DNA from: Bacteroidales bacterium
GTDB taxonomy: Bacteria; Bacteroidota; Bacteroidia; Bacteroidales; Paludibacteraceae
Length of the DNA: 52,492 nt
Assembly: GCA_015061185.1 (NCBI GenBank)
Contig: SUWZ01000020.1
Span: 1-52,492, forward strand
Reading direction: 5' to 3'
Shown here one piece after another: positions 9,559 to 18,698 of this stretch. The translations under genes and the position numbers were made by a program. A model generated the notes under the pieces. The model did no database searches, had not been told where the DNA came from, and was given only the letters and a program-made list of their open reading frames with translations. How positions within the stretch are numbered: the first letter of the stretch is position 1; every line of letters begins with the position of its first letter.

Positions 9559-10200
9559 ATGTTTATAGAACAGACCCCGCGTTGCTTTCGGTATATTATG
9601 CCGAAGGCAGTGTGGAGGCTTCCGAAAGAAGAAAAAACGGTATTTCTGACTTTTGACGACGGACCAATTCCGGAGGTAACACCTTACGTCTTGGATCTTT
9701 TGAGAGAGAAGAATATCAAAGCAACTTTCTTTTGTGTAGGAGACAATGTACGAAAGTACCCCGATATTTTTAAACAGGTGATGACGGAAGGACATCAGAT
9801 TGGGAACCACACCTTTAATCACCTACAAGGCTTTAAAAATAATTTGGATTACTATGCCGACAATGTGGAAAGGGCTGATGCTCTTATCAATAGTCCTTTC
9901 TTTCGCCCTCCGCATGGTCAATTTTCCTTTTTTCATAAATGGAAGTTAAGGAAAAATTATGCGATAATTTTGTGGGATTTAGTTACGAGGGATTACAACC
10001 GTAAATTATCAGGAGAGGAAGTTTTTTCGATTGTTCAAAAATATGTTAGAAATGGCTCTATTATTGTCTTTCATGACTCTCTCAAGGCAGAGAAAAATTT
10101 GAGATATGCTCTGCCTAAAACGATAGATTTTTTAATCAAAGAGGGATATAAGTTTGAGGTAATAACGGAGGATACTATAAAACAAAAATCAATTATTTAG
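9559..10200 (+). CDS. Small polysaccharide deacetylase family protein (CE4/NodB)
   Basis: A single NodB domain, 213 residues. FLTFDDGP (motif 1, catalytic and metal Asp) is near residues 30-37, GHQIGNHTFNH (metal His pair) near 78-88 and FFRPPHGQF (motif 3) near 115. No signal peptide is apparent, so the enzyme may act on a cytoplasmic lipid-linked or cell-wall precursor, or on peptidoglycan by non-classical export; the substrate is unknown. The gene starts one base after the DUF2723 stop and ends three bases before purD, so it belongs to the same transcript. Confidence 0.88.
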   Translation: MFIEQTPRCFRYIMPKAVWRLPKEEKTVFLTFDDGPIPEVTPYVLDLLREKNIKATFFCVGDNVRKYPDIFKQVMTEGHQIGNHTFNHLQGFKNNLDYYADNVERADALINSPFFRPPHGQFSFFHKWKLRKNYAIILWDLVTRDYNRKLSGEEVFSIVQKYVRNGSIIVFHDSLKAEKNLRYALPKTIDFLIKEGYKFEVITEDTIKQKSII

Positions 10201-10203
10201 CGT

Positions 10204-11481
10204 ATGAAGATATTATTATTGGGTTCAGGTGGTCGTGAGCATGCTTTAGCGTGGAAGATAGCTCAAAGTCCGAAAGTAGAGAAATTATTCATTGCTCCCG
10301 GAAACGGTGGAACATTAACTATTGGAGAAAATGTTCAGATTGCAGCAACTGATTTCCCTGCTTTAAAGAGTTTTGTCTTAGAGAAAGGTGTAGATATGGT
10401 GGTAGTTGGTCCGGAAGATCCTTTGGTGAAAGGTGTGTATGACTTCTTTGTAAATGATCCTGAGTTGACCTCTATACCTGTGATAGGACCTTCTAAAGAG
10501 GGAGCTAAATTGGAGGGTAGTAAGGACTTTGCGAAAGCCTTTATGTTACGTCATGGTATTCCTACTGCAAGATATAAGAGTTTTACTGCAGATACACTTG
10601 AAGATGCATACGCATTTTTGGAAGAGTTAGAAGCTCCTTATGTATTGAAAGCAGATGGTTTGGCTGCCGGGAAAGGAGTGTTGATACTTTCTGATATTGA
10701 GGAGGCAAAACAAGAGTTGAGAAATATAGTGGGTGGTAAATTTGGTAGTGCCGGAGCTACAGTCTTGATTGAAGAGTTTTTGTCCGGTATTGAATGCTCT
10801 GTGTTTGTTTTGACAGATGGGGATAGCTACAAAATACTTCCTGTTGCAAAAGATTATAAGCGAATTGGAGAGGGTGATACCGGGTTAAATACCGGAGGGA
10901 TGGGAGCAGTATCTCCTGTGCCGTTTGCAGATGCTACTTTCATGAAGAAAGTGGAGGAGCGGATTGTTATCCCAACGGTTGAAGGTTTGAAGAAAGAAAA
11001 TATTTGTTATAAAGGCTTTATTTTCTTAGGTTTAATTAATGTGAAGAATGAACCAATGGTTATTGAGTATAATGTACGAATGGGAGATCCGGAAACGGAG
11101 GCAGTTATGCTTCGTATTAAGTCAGACTTGGTGGAGTTGTTTGAAGGTGTTGCAACAGGTACCTTGGCGTCTAAGAGTTTGGAGGAAGATGAAAGAGCCG
11201 CTGTTACCGTTATGATGGTTTCCGGTGGTTATCCTGAAGAGTATGAAAAAGGGAAAGAAATTTCAGGATTGGATCAAGTGGAAGGCAGTATTGCATTTCA
11301 TGCGGGAACAAAAATGGAGAATGGGAAGTTAGTTACAAGTGGAGGACGTGTTATCTCAGTTAGTTCTTATGGAAAAGATCGTGCTGAGGCATTGGCACAA
11401 TCCTTCAAAAATGTTCAGAAAATTAATTTCGACGGGAAGTATTTCCGTTCTGATATTGGAAAAGATTTAGGAGCACTATAA
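10204..11481 (+). CDS. purD: Phosphoribosylamine-glycine ligase (GAR synthetase)
   Basis: Catalyses the second step of de novo purine synthesis (phosphoribosylamine + glycine + ATP to GAR). The start [19 protein letters not shown] is the diagnostic purD N terminus. ATP-grasp elements include [26 protein letters not shown] and [14 protein letters not shown] (metal and ATP ligands). Length 425 is standard. The gene lies three bases after a CE4 gene and 21 bases before a membrane-protein gene, in an operon without other purine genes. Confidence 0.97.
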   Translation: MKILLLGSGGREHALAWKIAQSPKVEKLFIAPGNGGTLTIGENVQIAATDFPALKSFVLEKGVDMVVVGPEDPLVKGVYDFFVNDPELTSIPVIGPSKEGAKLEGSKDFAKAFMLRHGIPTARYKSFTADTLEDAYAFLEELEAPYVLKADGLAAGKGVLILSDIEEAKQELRNIVGGKFGSAGATVLIEEFLSGIECSVFVLTDGDSYKILPVAKDYKRIGEGDTGLNTGGMGAVSPVPFADATFMKKVEERIVIPTVEGLKKENICYKGFIFLGLINVKNEPMVIEYNVRMGDPETEAVMLRIKSDLVELFEGVATGTLASKSLEEDERAAVTVMMVSGGYPEEYEKGKEISGLDQVEGSIAFHAGTKMENGKLVTSGGRVISVSSYGKDRAEALAQSFKNVQKINFDGKYFRSDIGKDLGAL

Positions 11482-11502
11482 TGGTGTTTTAAAACTGATA
11501 AT

Positions 11503-12531
11503 ATGCAATACGTAAGATTTAAAGATTATATCAAACCTGCTGCCCCCTCTGTTATTTTAGGGGTGATTGTGGCTTTATTTTTGTGGTATGATCTTTATAT
11601 TCCTGTTGGATTTGCAGAATGTAAAGGGGAGAATCTCTGTTTAGGAGATTCCCCCATTATTGCTTTTCTTTGGGACTCTGTTTATATCCATTCATGGAGA
11701 GGAATGTTAATAAGTTTTTTGCTGTTGATAGGAATCTGTTTCTTGATGATAAGGCTTAATGAGGTGTTTTCCTTTATTAACATCCGTACAGTATTGCCTG
11801 CATACGTGTTTGGAGTTGTTTATTCGGTCTTCTACTTCCCGCATGGTTTCTCCATGTCATTGGTTGTTGCTCTTTTTATACTTGGTGCGATATATTATTC
11901 TTTTATGATGGCCAATTTGCCATACGAAGAGATGTCTAAATATGCTTTTAATATCGGATTACTCTTAGCCGGAGCAACACTTATTTCTGTGCCATGTTTC
12001 TTCTATGTATTGCCGCTTTTGGCTTTCTTCTATGTTTTTAAAGCTCTTACGTTGAGAAATGTTTTAGCCTTGTTTTTTGGCTTTCTACTTCCTTTCTTGT
12101 ACCTTATGATTTATCTGGTCTATACCAACTCAATAGATTCGCTAATTCTATTTGTTGAGTCTTCGTTGACGTTTGGTGTATTCTCGTCATACGGCAGTTT
12201 AGAGTGGTGGGATTGGGGATATCTAATCTTTTTCTCGTTCCTCTTCCTATTAGGAATATTGAAATATCCGCAATGGCGAAATCAACTCAATGTAAAAAAT
12301 CGGGAGGAACATTTTTTTATTTTGATTTACCTCCTTTTTACTCTGATTTTGGTTTTAGTTATGGCCATAGATGTTGAATTGTTGTTCCCGCTTATATTCC
12401 TTTTTGCTTCGTTCACCATCGGGCAATACTTTTCGATGCAATTTACCCTATTTTCTAAGATTGTGGGGGTATTGTTTTTGCTTGCTACACTCTCTTTATT
12501 TTGTCATCGTACCATCAATTCTCTATGTTAG
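11503..12531 (+). CDS. Polytopic membrane protein of unknown function
   Basis: 342 residues with about nine hydrophobic spans (for example 12-32, 63-85, 95-115, 145-170, 175-205, 230-250 and 275-335). No catalytic motif or transporter signature is recognisable. It resembles the uncharacterised Bacteroidota membrane proteins often found next to purD and a VTT-domain gene, but I cannot give a family name with certainty. Its stop overlaps the start of the next gene (ATGTTAG), indicating translational coupling. Confidence 0.7.
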   Translation: MQYVRFKDYIKPAAPSVILGVIVALFLWYDLYIPVGFAECKGENLCLGDSPIIAFLWDSVYIHSWRGMLISFLLLIGICFLMIRLNEVFSFINIRTVLPAYVFGVVYSVFYFPHGFSMSLVVALFILGAIYYSFMMANLPYEEMSKYAFNIGLLLAGATLISVPCFFYVLPLLAFFYVFKALTLRNVLALFFGFLLPFLYLMIYLVYTNSIDSLILFVESSLTFGVFSSYGSLEWWDWGYLIFFSFLFLLGILKYPQWRNQLNVKNREEHFFILIYLLFTLILVLVMAIDVELLFPLIFLFASFTIGQYFSMQFTLFSKIVGVLFLLATLSLFCHRTINSLC

Positions 12532-12977
12532 ATTTTTTAGCTGAGTATGGTTATTGGGGTATGTTTATAGCCTCTTTTTTAGCGGCAACCATTGTTCCGT
12601 TAAGTTCAGAAGCGGTTTTAAGCCTTTTAATTTATTCCGGTTCGTCCCCCTTGTGGTGTTGGGTGTCAGCTACTATGGGAAATGTATTGGGAGCACTCAC
12701 TTGTTATTGGATAGGACGATTAGGAAAAATAGAATGGATAGAAAAATATCTGAATATTTCCTACGATAAATTACAATCAGCTGTAGGATGGATGCATAAA
12801 AAGGGGGCCGTATTGGCTCTATTTACTTTTCTTCCCGTTGTGGGCGATTTGATCGCAGTAGCTTTGGGTTATATGAGAAGTAATCTTTTCTGGGTTATCA
12901 TCTTTACGTTAATAGGCAAAGGGATGCGCTATTGGGTTTGGCTGATGATGCATGATTTTGTAGTGAGTATATTTTAG
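12525..12977 (+). CDS. YqaA-like VTT/DedA-superfamily membrane protein
   Basis: 150 residues from the ATG at 12525, which overlaps the preceding stop. An in-frame TTG at 12501 would add eight residues inside the upstream gene and is less likely. The sequence shows the VTT layout: an N-terminal re-entrant region with SFLAATIVPLSSEAVL, a central GNVLGALTCYWIGRLG and terminal spans around FLPVVGDLIAVALGYMR. The DedA/VTT superfamily includes lipid scramblases or flippases and proton-coupled exporters; short YqaA members are uncharacterised. Its stop codon abuts repeat B3. Confidence 0.8.
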   Translation: MLDFLAEYGYWGMFIASFLAATIVPLSSEAVLSLLIYSGSSPLWCWVSATMGNVLGALTCYWIGRLGKIEWIEKYLNISYDKLQSAVGWMHKKGAVLALFTFLPVVGDLIAVALGYMRSNLFWVIIFTLIGKGMRYWVWLMMHDFVVSIF

Positions 12978-13064
12978 GCGGGTTCTATAAATTCCTCGAA
13001 AAACAAATTATCCCCGTGATTTACTCTTCCCTAATTATAAACAGTCAATTTATGGAACTCAACT
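12976..13064 (-). repeat. Family B repeat, copy B3 (internally deleted, inverted)
   Basis: An 89 bp element with intact inverted ends: AGGCGGGTTCTATAAATT on the left, complementary to AGTTGAGTTCCATAAATT on the right. Read on the minus strand it follows copy B1 (TTTATAATTA, GGGGATAA) but lacks about 100 central bases. It starts inside the stop codon of the preceding gene. Confidence 0.7.
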
Positions 13065-13163
13065 TTAGTTGTCATTCGAAATGAAAGAACTTTAAAATTG
13101 ATTTGCGTAAATAGAATTTACCTTTAATTTATCTTAAAACTCTCTCTATTTCATAAAATCTGT

Positions 13164-13171
13164 TACCTTTG
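13164..13171 (+). promoter_or_regulatory. -7 promoter element of the first FKBP gene
   Basis: TACCTTTG, an exact TAnnTTTG match, 17 bases before the ATG at 13189. Confidence 0.7.
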
Positions 13172-13188
13172 CATAAAAAAATTGTAAA

Positions 13189-13776
13189 ATGGATAAAATT
13201 AGTTATGCGTTGGGCTTATCTATGGCCACAAATTTTAAGGCAACCGGGATTAAAGACCTAAATTTAGAAAAATTTAATAAGGGTATTGCGGATGCATATC
13301 AAGGTTCAAATTTAGAGATGGACTTGGATGAAGCACGTCAATTGATGAACAATTATTTTGCAAAACTTCAGTTGGAGGCTGACCAAAAGAATAAGGAATT
13401 TGGCTTGAAATTCTTGGAAGAAAACAAGAAGAAAGAGGGAATTCAAGTTACCAATTCAGGATTGCAATATGAAGTCTTGACAATGGGTGATGGTGAAAAA
13501 CCAAAAGCAACAAGCACTGTTAGATGTCACTATGAGGGCAGGTTAATAGATGGCTCTGTATTTGATAGCTCATACAGAAGAAATCAACCGGCGGATTTCC
13601 CTGTAAACCAAGTAATCCATGGTTGGACTGAGGCTTTGCAATTGATGCCGGTGGGATCTAAGTGGAGGTTGTTTATCCCATCGGAATTAGGATATGGTGA
13701 GCATGGAGCCGGAGATATGATTGCGCCTAATACGGTGTTGATTTTTGACGTGGAATTGTTATCTATCGTAAAATAA
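13189..13776 (+). CDS. FKBP-type peptidyl-prolyl cis-trans isomerase, cytoplasmic form
   Basis: 195 residues with no signal sequence. A helical FkpA/Mip-like dimerisation region (1-85, starting MDKISYALGLSMA) precedes a C-terminal FKBP domain (about 95-193) with VRCHYEGRLIDGSVFDSSY, the VIHGWTEAL pocket motif, GYGEHGAGDMIAPNTVLIFDVEL. Pocket residues Tyr, Phe-Asp, Trp and Tyr are kept, so prolyl isomerase activity is likely. It is the first of three related genes that differ mainly in their N termini and predicted location. Confidence 0.93.
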   Translation: MDKISYALGLSMATNFKATGIKDLNLEKFNKGIADAYQGSNLEMDLDEARQLMNNYFAKLQLEADQKNKEFGLKFLEENKKKEGIQVTNSGLQYEVLTMGDGEKPKATSTVRCHYEGRLIDGSVFDSSYRRNQPADFPVNQVIHGWTEALQLMPVGSKWRLFIPSELGYGEHGAGDMIAPNTVLIFDVELLSIVK

Positions 13777-13876
13777 GAAATTGATATTGAGGTTGTTTGA
13801 ATTCTATTTTGAGAATTCTGTCTAAGTAAATAGATTTGAATTCTCAGGAAGATTTTCAGCCGAATTTTTAATCTAA

Positions 13877-14065
13877 AGGTTAGTTCTATAAATTTGCCGT
13901 TTATAATTAAAAAAGTATAAATCATGTGGGGATAAACTTTTCGGTACTTTTTGATTTGTTTCGACAACTTGCGGTTTATTAGTCGGTCACACTGCACTTT
14001 CTTTCGCCAGCAATTTACTCGAAATAAATTCAAAATTCCGCAAAGTGAATTTATAGAACCCACCT
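13877..14065 (+). repeat. Family B repeat, copy B1 (full length)
   Basis: A 189 bp non-coding element between two FKBP genes. The ends are inverted: AGGTTAGTTCTATAAATT on the left, and the right end is complementary to AGGTGGGTTCTATAAATT. The interior GATAAACTTTTCGGTACTTT, TTCGACAACTTGC and CTCGAAATAAATTC recurs at 29880-30079. The flanks are AT-rich; any target duplication would be only a few bases. Confidence 0.75.
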
Positions 14066-14079
14066 AAAATTAGAGCAAT

Positions 14080-14835
14080 ATGAGTAAAAGATTTTTATTT
14101 ATTTCAGTTTTACTTTCACTTGTTTTATCTGTAGGAGCAAAACCTAAGAAGGTGAAGTTAGCAACAGCCAATGACTCTGCAAGTTATGCTATGGGAATTG
14201 AATTTGCAAAAAACATTCGAGATAATGTGAAAAACTTTCCCGGAGGACCATTCAATTGGGATTTGTTGTTGAAAGGAATGAATTCTGTATTGACAAATGA
14301 TACAATGGAATTGTTAATGCCTCAAAGCACAACTGCCGATTATTTCCAAAATTACGCTATCAAAGCAACAGAATTGGAGGCTCAGAAAAATAAGCAGAGG
14401 GGAGAACTATTTTTAGAGAACAATAAGAAGGATTCAAATGTTAAAGTAACAGCTTCAGGTTTGCAATATAAAGTTATAAAAGAGGGTACAGGCATCAAAC
14501 CAAGCTTGACAGATAAGGTGAAAGTTCACTATCGCGGAACATTATTGGATGGAACTGTTTTTGATAGTTCTTACGATAGAGGTCAGCCAATTGAGTTTGA
14601 TTTGAATAAGGTAATAAAGGGATGGACAGAAGGTTTACAGTTGATGACCATAGGTTCTAAATACATCTTGTACATACCTTATGATTTGGCGTATGGAGCA
14701 AGAGGAAACGGCTCCATCAAACCATATTCAACTCTGATATTTGAAGTAGAATTGTTGGATGTTGCCAAACCGGCTGTAAATACAATTCAAGGCTCTAAAT
14801 TTCAGTTTCCTGAATATCAAAGAACAATAAAATAA
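14080..14835 (+). CDS. FKBP-type peptidyl-prolyl cis-trans isomerase, secreted/periplasmic form
   Basis: 251 residues. The signal peptide MSKRFLFISVLLSLVLSVGA (1-20) indicates export. A helical N-terminal domain (about 28-120, ASYAMGIEFAKNI) is followed by an FKBP domain (about 125-228) with [32 protein letters not shown] and YGARGNGSIKPYSTLIFEVEL, then a short tail. It is a folding catalyst for envelope proteins by family knowledge. Repeat B1 separates it from the preceding paralog; the next paralog follows after 22 bases. Confidence 0.92.
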   Translation: MSKRFLFISVLLSLVLSVGAKPKKVKLATANDSASYAMGIEFAKNIRDNVKNFPGGPFNWDLLLKGMNSVLTNDTMELLMPQSTTADYFQNYAIKATELEAQKNKQRGELFLENNKKDSNVKVTASGLQYKVIKEGTGIKPSLTDKVKVHYRGTLLDGTVFDSSYDRGQPIEFDLNKVIKGWTEGLQLMTIGSKYILYIPYDLAYGARGNGSIKPYSTLIFEVELLDVAKPAVNTIQGSKFQFPEYQRTIK

Positions 14836-14857
14836 TCTTTATTAAATAATTACTAAA

Positions 14858-15607
14858 ATGAAAAGAATTAAATTTCAATTATGTGCAGTAGCCGTAGCTT
14901 CTTTGCTATTGGTTTCTTGTAATCAATCTTCTTATACCGGAGAAAAAACGTTGTCTTCAAGAATGGATTCGGTAAGTTATGCTTTAGGTGTGAACCAAGG
15001 TGCTATGTTGAACAACGATTTAGGAAGTCTTCCGAAATTATCTAATGATACATCTTCAATCAATAGAGAAATCTTTTTGAATGCATTTTTAAAAGCAATG
15101 AATAATGATTCTGTGTCAATACAAATCTCTAAAGAAGATGCTACAGTTATTCTACAAAACTATTTTGCAGACCTACGTCAAGCGGAAATGGATAGAATGA
15201 AGGCTAAGGCTATCAACAACAAATTGGCTGAAGATAGCATCCTTACTGCAAACAGAGCAAAAGAGGGTATGCAAGTAACCGAGAGTGGTTTGATGTATAA
15301 AGTTATCACTATGGGTACTGGTGCAAAGCCAAAAGCAGAAGATGTTGTTAAGGTGCATTATATTGGAAAGTTGGCTGATGGAACTGTTTTTGATAGTTCA
15401 ATCGATAGAGGTATGCCGGCTGAATTCCCTGTTGGAGGTGTTATTCCGGGTTGGTCTGAGGCATTGAAGATGATGCCTGTGGGTTCTAAATGGGAGTTGG
15501 TTATCCCTTCTGAATTAGGATATGGTGAGAGAGGTGCAGGTGAAATGATTGAACCTAACTCTGTTTTGTTCTTCGACGTAGAACTACTTGATATTGTTAA
15601 GAAATAA
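14858..15607 (+). CDS. FKBP-type peptidyl-prolyl cis-trans isomerase, lipoprotein form
   Basis: 249 residues with a lipoprotein signal ending LLVSC (Cys about 21), so membrane-anchored. A helical dimerisation domain ([12 protein letters not shown] onward) precedes a complete FKBP domain with [54 protein letters not shown]. It lies 22 bases after the secreted paralog and is followed by a strong terminator, so it closes the transcript. Confidence 0.93.
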   Translation: MKRIKFQLCAVAVASLLLVSCNQSSYTGEKTLSSRMDSVSYALGVNQGAMLNNDLGSLPKLSNDTSSINREIFLNAFLKAMNNDSVSIQISKEDATVILQNYFADLRQAEMDRMKAKAINNKLAEDSILTANRAKEGMQVTESGLMYKVITMGTGAKPKAEDVVKVHYIGKLADGTVFDSSIDRGMPAEFPVGGVIPGWSEALKMMPVGSKWELVIPSELGYGERGAGEMIEPNSVLFFDVELLDIVKK

Positions 15608-15650
15608 ACGTTAGGATACTTTTAGAGGTGTCTTAATGCTATCTTATGAA

Positions 15651-15686
15651 AAGAGGTGTATCAAAATAGGTTGATATGCCTCTTTT
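15651..15686 (+). terminator. Rho-independent terminator after the FKBP genes
   Basis: AGAGGTGTATCA pairs with TGATATGCCTCT around a short loop and is followed by TTTTGTT. It shares arm sequences with the terminator at 396-422. Confidence 0.75.
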
Positions 15687-15783
15687 GTTCTATTTCCTAA
15701 CCGATTAATATTTTCATTTCGTTAATTATTTCACCTGTTTTTAATTGAAATCCCCTTCGTGTCATAAATTTGTCGGATAGTTT

Positions 15784-15924
15784 AGAACCCGTTTAAATTT
15801 TATTTTAAATTTCACTCTCAAGTTTTCGCCATCTTGAGATTAATTGTCCACTATTAACGGCAAAAAACAATCTTAAAAATCTCTCTCTCAAAATAGGCTC
15901 GAAATAAAATTTAAACAACCTCTT
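15784..15924 (-). repeat. Family A intergenic repeat, copy A2 (inverted, shorter)
   Basis: About 141 bp. On the minus strand it starts GGTTGTTTAAATTTTATTTC, continues GAGCCTATTTTGAGAG and ends with the inverted AATAAAATTTAAACGGG. It matches A1 and A3 but lacks about 40 interior bases. It lies in the non-coding space between the FKBP terminator and the next promoter; the rest of this 500-base gap shows nothing else. Confidence 0.75.
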
Positions 15925-16067
15925 AGTGTTTGGTAACTATCGGTTAGAGACCGGCATGACATTGTATCTTGTGGAGTTGATGCAAAATATAGAACCAATA
16001 CAATCATTATTGAAGAGAAAATATTAAATTTTCAATTTTCAAACTATGCAACGTGAAATTTTTATGT

Positions 16068-16075
16068 TACTTTTG
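16068..16075 (+). promoter_or_regulatory. -7 promoter element of the lipoprotein-PfkB operon
   Basis: TACTTTTG matches TAnnTTTG, 37 bases upstream of the ATG at 16112. Confidence 0.6.
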
Positions 16076-16111
16076 CGTTTAATATTATGAAGCAGTTTAA
16101 AATTTATTAGA

Positions 16112-17416
16112 ATGAGAGGATTAAGGCATTTTTTGACTTTGTTTTGTATAACTACAGTTGCAATCTCTTTTTTTTCATGTAATGATGATGAGAATGAAGT
16201 AGACATAGATTTAAATCGTGAAGATGCTCGTATCCGGTCGGTTGAGTTCCTAAATTTTGATTTAGGAGAGCAAACCATGGTTATTAACGATGTTGAATCT
16301 ATTATCTTTAATTATGACTCCTTAGGTATGGGAGTTGTAGATACAGCTGTTGTGACTTATATTTATGGTTATACGTCACAGCCCAAAATTCAGTATCTTG
16401 AAGATGGAGAATGGAAAAGTTTTACCAATGGACAACGATTGGATTTATCAGAACCATTGCAAATCCTTTCGACCTCGGAAGATGGAGTTAACCAAAAACG
16501 CTATACATTGGAAATCCGCATTCATACCTATGATGTAGCAGCATTTACATGGGAGCAATTGGCTACTATTTCGGACTATTCTTCATTGGTGTCGCAAAAG
16601 GCGATAACGGTTGGAAGTGAGTATAGATGGTATTGTGCAAATGAATCGGGGCAAAACCTCTTGTATCAATCGACTACCGGTGTTGATTGGAGCATGAAAG
16701 AACTCTCGTCGGAAGCGATGGATTGGAGTACGTTGCTTTATGATCAAACCTCATTCTATGTGATGGGAATGGATGGTGCAGTTTATTCATCAACAGACGG
16801 AATCAGTTTCGCTAAAGCAGAATTTGCCAAACAGCCGGAAAATCTATTGTTTGTTAACAATGGGAGGGTATGGGCTATTGCAGAGGGAAGTGATGGGAAG
16901 TCTCTCTTTTCTAAAAGTGTTGATGCAGACGAGTTTGAAGAGGTTTGCTCTCTACCAAGTAATTTCCCTACAGAAAATATTGTAGCCTTTACGGCCATGT
17001 CCGGTCGAACAAGTTTAGCCTATTTGTATGCAACTGAAACAGATGGTGGTGTTGTTTGGACTGTAGATGAAAAAGGTAATGTGTTTCAACTATTAGCTCC
17101 GGGTACAATACCGGCTTTAGTTAATCCTATGCCTTTCGTCTATGACAATACTTTAGGCTTGATTGGAGGAGAGGAGAATGGCAAAATTTCGAGCAAGTGC
17201 TATGTCTCTTATAATTCAGGGAAAAGTTGGAAGTTAGATACTCATAAGGATTTGGTTGAGATAGGAAATGGAATCTCACAAGCCGGTCTAATTGTAACTT
17301 CCAGAAATGGAGAATTAATGTTGATAGGAGGGAAAAGTGCGCAAGGTTATCAAACAACTGTTTGGAAGGGAGTATTGAATAAACTAAATGAAGATGAGTT
17401 GATTTATGGAAAATGA
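16112..17416 (+). CDS. Lipoprotein of unknown function with beta-propeller-like repeats (DUF6242-like)
   Basis: 434 residues with a lipoprotein signal (cleavage before Cys23 in ISFFSC) and an acidic post-Cys stretch NDDENEVDID, which favours surface or outer-membrane sorting in Bacteroidota. The N-terminal third is an Ig-like all-beta region. The remainder contains repeated Ser/Tyr/Trp motifs such as YQSTTGVDWSM, YSSTDGISF and YNSGKSWKLD, typical of BNR/sialidase-type Asp-box blades. The name DUF6242 is from memory and unverified. The gene overlaps the kinase gene by 11 bases, suggesting coupled expression. Confidence 0.75.
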   Translation: MRGLRHFLTLFCITTVAISFFSCNDDENEVDIDLNREDARIRSVEFLNFDLGEQTMVINDVESIIFNYDSLGMGVVDTAVVTYIYGYTSQPKIQYLEDGEWKSFTNGQRLDLSEPLQILSTSEDGVNQKRYTLEIRIHTYDVAAFTWEQLATISDYSSLVSQKAITVGSEYRWYCANESGQNLLYQSTTGVDWSMKELSSEAMDWSTLLYDQTSFYVMGMDGAVYSSTDGISFAKAEFAKQPENLLFVNNGRVWAIAEGSDGKSLFSKSVDADEFEEVCSLPSNFPTENIVAFTAMSGRTSLAYLYATETDGGVVWTVDEKGNVFQLLAPGTIPALVNPMPFVYDNTLGLIGGEENGKISSKCYVSYNSGKSWKLDTHKDLVEIGNGISQAGLIVTSRNGELMLIGGKSAQGYQTTVWKGVLNKLNEDELIYGK

Positions 17417-18353
17417 TAGAAGTGTACGTAAGATATTTGGAATCGGGGAGACCGTTTTTGATATATTGTTTAGAGATAACCAACCTATAGGAGCAAAACC
17501 GGGAGGGTCGGTTTATAATGCGTTGATTACGTTAGGACGTTTAGGATTAAAGCCTGCCTTTATAAGTGAGATCGGAGACGATAAAATAGGGCATCTTATT
17601 TGCGACTTCCTGAAGGAAAATGAGGTGGAGACAAAGTATATTTACTCTTTTGATAGAGGTAAAACCCCGTTAGCATTAGCCTTTTTAGATGAGAAGCAAA
17701 ATGCTGATTACCTATTTTACAAAGATTATCCATCACAACGCTTGGATTATATTACTCCGAGAATTGATGAGAATGATATTGTTTTGATAGGTTCCTATTT
17801 TGCTTTGAATCCTGTGCTTAGAGATAAGGTTGTAGAGTTTTTGGAATATGCACAAACAAGGAAAGCGATTATATACTACGATGTAAATTTTAGGAAGAGT
17901 CATATCAACGATGTTCGTTTTTTAATGCCCTCTATCTTAGAAAATTACGAGTTTGCCGATATAGTGAAGGGTTCCGATGAGGATTTTATGAATATCTATG
18001 GAGAGTCGGATGGATTAAAAGTTTATAAAGAGAACATAGAATATTATTCAAAGAATTTTATTTACACACAAGGAGAACAAGGTGCAAAACTCTTTTCTAA
18101 AGGTGTAGAACTTAATTTTTCTGCAAAAACAATCACCCCTAAAAGTACCATTGGTGCCGGAGATAATTTCAATGCAGGAATTGTTTTTGGATTATTGAGG
18201 GAGAATATAACTCGGGAGGATTTGAAAAATGGTTTGTCAGAAGAGTTGTGGAATAAAATTGTACAAGTTGCCATCGATTTCTCTTCAGAGGTATGTACTA
18301 CACTTGATAATTATGTTTCAGTTGATTTTGCAAAAAACTATTTGAAGGGGTAG
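17406..18353 (+). CDS. PfkB-family carbohydrate kinase (fructokinase-like)
   Basis: 315 residues. The ribokinase-fold signatures are present: the N-terminal GIGETVFDILF and KPGGSVYNALITLGRLG (substrate lid), and the C-terminal STIGAGDNFNAGIVFG holding the catalytic Asp of the GAGD anion hole. The enzyme phosphorylates a sugar or sugar-like alcohol with ATP; fructose is the best guess from overall similarity but is not provable. Translation probably couples to the upstream lipoprotein gene through the ATGGAAAATGA overlap. Confidence 0.9.
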   Translation: MENDRSVRKIFGIGETVFDILFRDNQPIGAKPGGSVYNALITLGRLGLKPAFISEIGDDKIGHLICDFLKENEVETKYIYSFDRGKTPLALAFLDEKQNADYLFYKDYPSQRLDYITPRIDENDIVLIGSYFALNPVLRDKVVEFLEYAQTRKAIIYYDVNFRKSHINDVRFLMPSILENYEFADIVKGSDEDFMNIYGESDGLKVYKENIEYYSKNFIYTQGEQGAKLFSKGVELNFSAKTITPKSTIGAGDNFNAGIVFGLLRENITREDLKNGLSEELWNKIVQVAIDFSSEVCTTLDNYVSVDFAKNYLKG

Positions 18354-18411
18354 TGTTTAAAGCTGAAAATAGCCAAAAAAACAAAAAAAAAGTGAGATAG
18401 ACTTTTCATTT

Positions 18412-18589
18412 AGAAGTTGTTTAAATTTTATTTCGAGCCTATTTGAGAGTTTTTTTATCCTTTTGTAGAAAATAGCGGACTATTATCAAAGAAGAATAAT
18501 AAAATAGGTTGAAAAGAATCTTATAGCTACCGAAAATATGAGAGAGAAATTATAGATTTTTTTTTTCAATAAGATTTAAACTGCTTCTT
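18412..18589 (+). repeat. Family A intergenic repeat, copy A3
   Basis: About 178 bp, starting AGAAGTTGTTTAAATTTTAT and ending with the inverted AAGATTTAAACTGCTTCTT. The interior GGACTATTATCAAAG and AATAAAATAGGTTGAAAAG parallels A1. It lies between the kinase gene and the promoter at 18669; no reading frame. Confidence 0.75.
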
Positions 18590-18668
18590 ATTGTAGAATT
18601 TTAAGAAGTTTGAGGGTGTTTATGCCATTATGTTGGTGTTAATATGTTCAAATTTCAAAACAGTTTCT

Positions 18669-18676
18669 TATATTTG
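18669..18676 (+). promoter_or_regulatory. -7 promoter element of the 18.7-23.2 kb operon
   Basis: TATATTTG matches TAnnTTTG and lies 23 bases before the ATG at 18699. Any start upstream of this box, such as 18630, would precede the transcription start. Confidence 0.6.
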
Positions 18677-18698
18677 TCAATACTTTTTACAAGTGCGA

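Noticed and set aside
13872-13900. Minus-strand frame of about 159 codons covering 13584-14063
   Set aside because: It runs antisense to the FKBP gene and through repeat B1; shadow frame with no family features.
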